Assembly: GCF_000264295.1 (NCBI RefSeq)
Contig: NZ_AJXT01000033.1
Location: 17,429-81,428, forward strand
From: Rhodanobacter spathiphylli B39
Lineage (GTDB): Bacteria; Pseudomonadota; Gammaproteobacteria; Xanthomonadales; Rhodanobacteraceae
Reading direction: 5' to 3'
DNA: 64,000 nucleotides
A program made the position numbers and the translations under genes. The notes under the pieces were generated by a model, which searched no databases, was not told the origin of the DNA, and was given only the letters and a program-made list of their open reading frames with translations. Each line of letters opens with the position of its first letter. Position 1 is the stretch's first letter. Positions 59,402 to 64,000 of the stretch are shown here, piece by piece.

Positions 59402-60241
59402 ATGAAAATCCCGCTCTGGTCATCGTGGCTGCTGTTGGCGTTGGCCGCCTGCAGCCCGTCCCATGCACCGGACCCGTCAGCCAGCCATGGCGTGGCGACA
59501 CAGCCTTCATCCAACGCCGCGGCGCCCGTGGCCACGACGGCGCCGGCGCTGGGCGGCTATCACTGGCAGTTGCGCGATGCCGTCGACGGCAACAACCAGC
59601 GCCTGGACGGGCTGTTCGACGGTTCCGGCAAACCCCTGCAGCTCGACTTCACCGACGATCGCATCAGCGTCAGCCATGCCTGCAACGGCATCGGCGGCAG
59701 CTACAGGATCGTTGATGGCCACCTGCTCACCGGGCCGCTGATGCAGACCATGATGGCCTGCGCCGAGCCCGCCCTGATGCAGCGCGAGAAGACCATCAAG
59801 CACGTGCTGGGGGCGAAGCCTGCGCTGATCACATCCAGCGCCGATGGCCAGACCCTGCTCAGCCTGGCCGCCGCCGACGGAACCACGCTGACCTTCGCCG
59901 GCCAGCCCACCGCCGAAAAACGCTACGGCAGCCCCGGCACGATCGGGTTCCTCGAGGTCGCGGCCGAACCGGTCGCCTGCCAGCATCCGCTGCCACCGGC
60001 GAACAACTGCCTCCTGGTTCGCCAGCTGCATTACGACGACCGGGGTTTGCGCTCGGGCGAACCCGGCCCCTGGCAACCGCTGGCGCAGCCGATCGAAGGC
60101 TACGAACACCAGCCCGGGGTGCGCAACGTGTTGCGGGTCAAACGCTACACATTGCCTGACCCGCCGGCCGGTGCAGCGTCGAGTGCCTATGTGCTGGACA
60201 TGGTGGTGGAAAGCGGAACGGCGCCCCCCGACCCGGAATGA
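59402..60241 (+). CDS. META / DUF4377 domain lipoprotein
   Basis: A 279-aa outer-membrane-type lipoprotein. The signal has lipobox LAAC (LLLALAACSPS). A META domain (about 60-175) has GYHWQLRDAVDGNNQRLDGL, CNGIGGSYRIVDGHLLTGPL and MACAEPALMQREK, as in HslJ-like proteins. The C-terminal DUF4377-like domain has GTIGFLEVAAEPVACQHPL and NNCLLVRQLHYDDRGL. GGAGG lies before the ATG at 59402. HslJ proteins are linked to heat/novobiocin tolerance; the role here is not known. Confidence 0.85.
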   Translation: MKIPLWSSWLLLALAACSPSHAPDPSASHGVATQPSSNAAAPVATTAPALGGYHWQLRDAVDGNNQRLDGLFDGSGKPLQLDFTDDRISVSHACNGIGGSYRIVDGHLLTGPLMQTMMACAEPALMQREKTIKHVLGAKPALITSSADGQTLLSLAAADGTTLTFAGQPTAEKRYGSPGTIGFLEVAAEPVACQHPLPPANNCLLVRQLHYDDRGLRSGEPGPWQPLAQPIEGYEHQPGVRNVLRVKRYTLPDPPAGAASSAYVLDMVVESGTAPPDPE

Positions 60242-60264
60242 TCGCCGTCACGACCGCCTGCGCT

Positions 60265-60645
60265 TCACCGCCGGGCGCCGAGCAGGCCCACGTGGTAGCC
60301 AGCCGCGCGCAGCCTGGCGGTCGCTTTCGCGTTCAGCACCAGCAGCACGATCAGGCTCACCAGCGGCACGAACATCAGCACCAGCAGGATCACCCGGCTC
60401 GCCATCGAGAAACCCATGCCGGTGCACAGCTTGAACGTGCCCACCAGCGCGGCGCAGACCACCAGCACCAGCAGCAACGCGGCGAACAGGCCAAGCACGC
60501 CCTGCAGGGCAACGGCGGCGAAGTAGCCGAGGATCGCGTAGATGATCAGCTTCTGCGCGCTGGCCACCTGCTCGATGCCGGCCTCCGCCACGAACGGTTC
60601 GGCCACGGCGGCCTGCGGCGCCTGATACGGATTCTGCATGGTCAT
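60265..60645 (-). CDS. Small membrane protein, 126 aa
   Basis: The N-terminus TMQNPYQAPQAAVAEPF carries the NPYQAP motif seen in several small proteobacterial membrane proteins. Two to three TM helices follow: LIIYAILGYFAAVALQGVLG, then LFAALLLVLVVCAALVGTF and VILLVLMFVPLVSLIVLLVL. The end is basic. AGGGGAAC precedes ATG at 60645; 60639 is an alternative. Convergent with the META lipoprotein gene. Function unknown. Confidence 0.75.
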   Translation of the reverse strand: MTMQNPYQAPQAAVAEPFVAEAGIEQVASAQKLIIYAILGYFAAVALQGVLGLFAALLLVLVVCAALVGTFKLCTGMGFSMASRVILLVLMFVPLVSLIVLLVLNAKATARLRAAGYHVGLLGARR

Positions 60646-60782
60646 TCGGTTCCCCTGTGGATGTGTCGAAGTGGTGCCCGCCCGCTTGGGTCGCAGTATG
60701 CCCGAGCGCGCGCCACCGGAAAGGAAAAGGCCGCCCGGTGCGATCCGGACGACCAATTCCTGACCAGCGGTGCGAGCGCGAA

Positions 60783-62981
60783 TCAGTCCACCGACGCATC
60801 CAGCCCGCGACGCTTCAGCAGCGGCTCGATCCGCGGTTCGTGGCCGGCGAAATCACGGAACAGCTGCAGCGCGTCCTTGCTGCCGCCGCGCGACAACAGG
60901 GTCGAGCGGAAACGGTCGCCGTTGGCGCGGGTCAAGCCGCCGTTCGCCTTGATCCACTCCACCGTGTTCGCGTCCAGCACCTCGGACCAGATGTAGGCGT
61001 AGTAGCCCGCCGCGTAGCCGCCCATGATGTGGCTGAAGTACGGCGTGCGGTAGCGCGGCGGCACGGCCGCGTAGTCGGTGCCGTTGGCCTTCAGCGCGGC
61101 CGCCTCGAACGCCATCACGCCGCCGGCCTCGGGGACCCTGTCCGCGCCGACCTGGTGCCAGCTCTGGTCGAGCATGGCCGAACCCAGGTACTCGGTGGTG
61201 GCGAAGCCCTGGTTGAACTTCGAGGCGGCCAGCACCTTGTCCAGCAGTTCCCTGGGCATCGGTGCGCCGGTCTGGTGGTGCTTCGCGTAGTTGGCCAGCA
61301 CGCCGGGCCAGTCGGACCACATCTCGTTCACCTGCGAGGGGAATTCGACGAAGTCGCGCGGCACGCTGGTGCCGCTGAAGTACGGGTACCGCACGTTCGA
61401 GAACATGCCGTGCAGCGCATGGCCGAACTCGTGGAACATCGTGGTCACCTCGTCCCAGCTCAGCAGGGTCGGGCCGCTGGCCGGCTTGGTGATGTTGAGG
61501 TGGTTGGCCACCACCGGCAGGTTGCCGGTGAGGCCGGACTGCTGCACGTAGGAGTTCATCCACGCGCCGCCGCGCTTGGACGGGCGCGCATACATGTCGG
61601 CCAGGAAGATCGCCAGCTGCTTGCCGTCGGCGTCGAACACGTCGTAGACCAGCACGTCGGGCTGGTACACCGGCAGGTCGGTGCGCTGCCTGAAGCTGAG
61701 TCCGTAAAGCTGGCCAGCGGCGTAGAACACGCCGTTCTCCAGCACGTTCCTCATTTCCAGGTACGGCTTCAGCTGGCTCTCGTCGAAGTCGTATTTCTCG
61801 GCGCGCACCTTCTCGGTGTAGTACGCCCAGTCCCAGGCCGCGAGCTGGAAGCTCGGCTCGCCCCTGGCCTTCTGCTCCCTGTCGATCATCGCCTGCAGCG
61901 CTGCGCCCTCGCGCTTCGCATTGGCCACCGCCGGCGGCGCCAGCCTGGTCAGCATCGCGTTGACCGCCTCGGGCGTCTGCGCCGTCTCGTCGGCCAGCAC
62001 GTAGGCGGCGTAGGTGGGATAGCCCAGCATCCGCGCCTTTTCCGCCCGCAGCTTCAGCACCTGCGACACGATCGCGGTGTTGTCATACGCATTGCCGCGG
62101 CTGCCACGGGCCACCGACGCCTCGAAGATGCGCTGCCGCAACGCGCGGTTCTGCAGCTGCGCCAGCGGCGGCTGGCCGGTGGTGTTGAGCAGGGCGATCA
62201 CGTACTTGCCGTCCAGCCCCTTCGCCTTGGCGGCGGCCGCGGCGGCGCCGATCTGCTCGTCGGTGAGGCCGGCCAGCTCCTCCTTCGTGTCGACCGTCAC
62301 CGCCGAATCGTTCACCTCGGCCAGCACGTTCTGGCTGAACTTCGTGCCCAGCCTGGCCAGCTCGCCGTTGATCTGCTTCAGTTGCGCCTTGTCGGCGTCG
62401 GACAGCCTGGCGCCCGCACGCACGAAGTCGGTGTGATAACGCTCGACCAGGCGCACGCCCTCGGCGTCCAGGCCCAGCTGGTGGCGGGTGTCGTACAGCG
62501 TCTGGATGCGCGCGAACAACGCCGGGTTCAGCGAGACCGCATCGCGATGCGCCGCCAGCTTCGGCGCGTAGTCGGCCTGGATCGCCTTGCGCGCATCATT
62601 GGTGTCGGCGCCGACCAGGCTGAAGAACACGGTCGAGGTGCGCTCCAGGATCTGCCCGGACTTTTCCAGCGCGACGATGGTGTTGTCGAACGTGGGCGCC
62701 GCGGCGTTGCCGGCGATCGCGTCGATCTCTTCCAGATGCTCGGCCATGCCGCGGTCGAACGCCGGGGCGAAGTCGGCATCCCTGATCTTGTCGAACTGCG
62801 GATAGTGCAGCGGCAGCGGGCTTTCGGCGAAGAACGGATTGCCGGCGTCAGCGGCCACCTTGTCGGCATGCGCCGGGGCGGTCGCGGTTTCGCTCTTGTC
62901 GCTGCCGTTGCCGGCGTCGCTGCAACCGGCCATGGAGCCTGACAGGGCAATGGCCAGGGCCAGCGCGATGGGATGCTTCAT
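60783..62981 (-). CDS. dcp: M3 family peptidase (Dcp-type) lipoprotein
   Basis: A 732-aa zinc oligopeptidase. The signal ends LSGSMAGC, a plausible lipobox, so the enzyme is likely periplasmic and membrane-anchored. The long helical M3 fold has LLSWDEVTTMFHEFGHALHG with the HEFGH site, followed by DFVEFPSQVNEMWSDWP with the third ligand Glu. SHIMGGYAAGYYAYIWSEVL is the conserved substrate-binding region. Dcp releases C-terminal dipeptides. The start MKHPIALAL was chosen because it begins the signal peptide; ATG nine codons upstream lacks it. Confidence 0.92.
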   Translation of the reverse strand: MKHPIALALAIALSGSMAGCSDAGNGSDKSETATAPAHADKVAADAGNPFFAESPLPLHYPQFDKIRDADFAPAFDRGMAEHLEEIDAIAGNAAAPTFDNTIVALEKSGQILERTSTVFFSLVGADTNDARKAIQADYAPKLAAHRDAVSLNPALFARIQTLYDTRHQLGLDAEGVRLVERYHTDFVRAGARLSDADKAQLKQINGELARLGTKFSQNVLAEVNDSAVTVDTKEELAGLTDEQIGAAAAAAKAKGLDGKYVIALLNTTGQPPLAQLQNRALRQRIFEASVARGSRGNAYDNTAIVSQVLKLRAEKARMLGYPTYAAYVLADETAQTPEAVNAMLTRLAPPAVANAKREGAALQAMIDREQKARGEPSFQLAAWDWAYYTEKVRAEKYDFDESQLKPYLEMRNVLENGVFYAAGQLYGLSFRQRTDLPVYQPDVLVYDVFDADGKQLAIFLADMYARPSKRGGAWMNSYVQQSGLTGNLPVVANHLNITKPASGPTLLSWDEVTTMFHEFGHALHGMFSNVRYPYFSGTSVPRDFVEFPSQVNEMWSDWPGVLANYAKHHQTGAPMPRELLDKVLAASKFNQGFATTEYLGSAMLDQSWHQVGADRVPEAGGVMAFEAAALKANGTDYAAVPPRYRTPYFSHIMGGYAAGYYAYIWSEVLDANTVEWIKANGGLTRANGDRFRSTLLSRGGSKDALQLFRDFAGHEPRIEPLLKRRGLDASVD

Positions 62982-63123
62982 GGGGAGTGTCCCGTTGATG
63001 GTGGACACCCGATCCTAGTCGAAGGCCGCCGCCATCACCCATGACTAAAGTTATGGCCGCGGGGCAAGCCCCCGTGCCGGCAACGGCGTGGACCCTGATC
63101 GACGCAGTCGCCACGCCATCCGC

Positions 63124-63315
63124 TCAGGCCTCGGGACAAGTTGTCGCACTCCTCGCCGCACAGCCCGGCGGCGTGGCCGACTGGATCGCGGAATGCTGCG
63201 CGCCGGCCAGTGCCACCGTGCGGGGCGAGGCGGTCAGCATCGCGCCCATCACCAGGGTGCACAGGGCAAAGCAGGCGACGAACAGGCTGGCGAGGATCAT
63301 CGATTCGAATTTCAT
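63124..63315 (-). CDS. Small membrane protein, 63 aa
   Basis: MKFESMILASLFVACFALCT begins a single TM helix (continuing LVMGAMLTASP), then a short periplasmic tail with two cysteines (PPGCAARSATTCPEA). GGAG lies before the ATG at 63315. It may be a signal-anchored small protein. No family recognised. Confidence 0.6.
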   Translation of the reverse strand: MKFESMILASLFVACFALCTLVMGAMLTASPRTVALAGAQHSAIQSATPPGCAARSATTCPEA

Positions 63316-63565
63316 GGGATGGCTCCGGTCATGAGGCGAGAGTGCCTGGTGATGTATCCAGAGCAATCGCCATGCCAAGCCGAGATATCGCGCAAGCCGT
63401 TGTTTTCATGAAGCCATCAGGATCGGCCGCCGATCAGCAGCATTGTCCGCGGACATCGTCCACCCCGATTCCGGACAGCCACGCCTCGCGAAATGACTGG
63501 CCCATCGCAGATCGCCTGCCCCCGCCCACGCTATCCTGCCGCCACACTTGGCCCCGGGAGTCGGC

Positions 63566-63973
63566 ATGCACAGGTCATCGACAGGACCGCTCCGCGTGAT
63601 GCTGGCCGCCGCGCTGTTCGGATGGATGCTGACGCCGGCACTGGCCACGGAGCACGCGGCAGGCCAGCGGCGTTGCGGCTGGTTCGAAAACCCCACCCCG
63701 GGCAACGCCACGCTGACCGACCGCGATGGCGAATGGGAAATCGCCAGCCAGGGCGGCCACCAGGCCGACGGCGACTGGCCCCGGTTCAGTGATGCGCAAT
63801 GGGTCGAAACCAACGGTCACCATGGCTACGGCTGCGCGTGCATGACCGTGATCGACGATGACCAGGCGCACACCGTGTCGTCGATCAGCAAGGCCACGGC
63901 CAGGCCACTGGCCGTGTGCCGGAGCGACCGGCACCTGCACGAACCCGTACACGAGCTGGGTGACGAGAACTGA
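63566..63973 (+). CDS. DUF4087-type exported protein
   Basis: A 135-aa protein. Signal peptide (LRVMLAAALFGWMLTPALA) precedes RRCGWFENPTPGNATLTDRD, EWEIASQGGHQADGDWP and ETNGHHGYGCACMTVIDDD, which together match DUF4087. The conserved cysteines (CGWF, GCACM, AVCRS) may form disulfides. GGGAG lies before the ATG at 63566. Function unknown. Confidence 0.85.
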   Translation: MHRSSTGPLRVMLAAALFGWMLTPALATEHAAGQRRCGWFENPTPGNATLTDRDGEWEIASQGGHQADGDWPRFSDAQWVETNGHHGYGCACMTVIDDDQAHTVSSISKATARPLAVCRSDRHLHEPVHELGDEN

Positions 63974-64000
63974 GAGGTTGTGAGTTTTTCAACCTCTCAG
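63970..64000 (+). terminator. Hairpin after the DUF4087 gene
   Basis: Perfect 11-bp stem CTGAGAGGTTG / CAACCTCTCAG with a T-rich 9-base loop, overlapping the stop codon. The window ends at its last base, so any T tract is out of view. Confidence 0.65.

Overview
The window is GC-rich, gene-dense gammaproteobacterial DNA. The gene content points to the order Xanthomonadales (Lysobacterales), probably Rhodanobacteraceae (Rhodanobacter/Dyella type). Signs of this are a birA-coaX-SPOR operon, a TrpS with a C-terminal extension, an Oar-like TonB-dependent receptor, a CadC-like winged-helix/TPR regulator and many small secreted or membrane proteins shared by that group. The placement is an inference from gene content; no rRNA is present. 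There is no prophage, transposase or CRISPR array.

Layout. 1-6.5 kb: the end of a 2-oxoacid dehydrogenase E2 gene closed by a strong terminator, an apparently split zinc metalloprotease, a YgjP-like metallopeptidase with a coupled DUF6348-like gene, a VOC protein and a DUF5916 outer-membrane protein. 6.5-16.3 kb: housekeeping genes (trpS, arginase, tRNA-Thr, SPOR protein, coaX, birA, mtfA) among small unknown genes. 16.3-19.8 kb: a PepSY / PhoP-like regulator / sensor-kinase operon and dusA.

19.8-26.6 kb: an unrecognised accessory cluster on the minus strand. A sigma-54 activator without a sensory domain lies upstream of a close match to a -24/-12 promoter. That promoter would drive a cysteine-rich 444-aa protein, a 729-aa protein, a calpain-type (C2) cysteine protease with a complete Cys/His/Asn triad, and an 82-aa protein. 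I regard this as the best candidate for an undescribed system.

26.8-33.3 kb: TMEM175-like channel, ferredoxin-NADP reductase, DUF456, TrhA/hemolysin III, a TonB protein, and a degenerate cysteine-dioxygenase-like cupin paired with an FAD/NAD(P)-binding protein.

33.5-47.9 kb: a coherent collagen/hydroxyproline locus. It holds an Oar-type TonB receptor, a PAS-AraC regulator, and a tightly overlapping operon for hydroxyproline epimerase, three D-hydroxyproline dehydrogenase subunits, a DHDPS-family deaminase, an alpha-ketoglutarate-semialdehyde dehydrogenase and an M24 (Xaa-Pro-type) peptidase. The operon converges through a strong terminator on a secreted M9 collagenase with two PPC domains. 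Together the genes could take extracellular collagen down to 2-oxoglutarate.

48-64 kb: nicotinamidase, a CPXCG zinc-ribbon protein, an orphan PIN protein, secreted PD40 and small proteins divergent from a CadC-like regulator, an HAD hydrolase, DUF6630, YciI, TrmO, an HMA-like protein, two divergent L,D-transpeptidases, a META lipoprotein, an M3 oligopeptidase lipoprotein and a DUF4087 protein. A terminator with eight T residues at 56.7 kb has no obvious gene behind it and may mark a small RNA.
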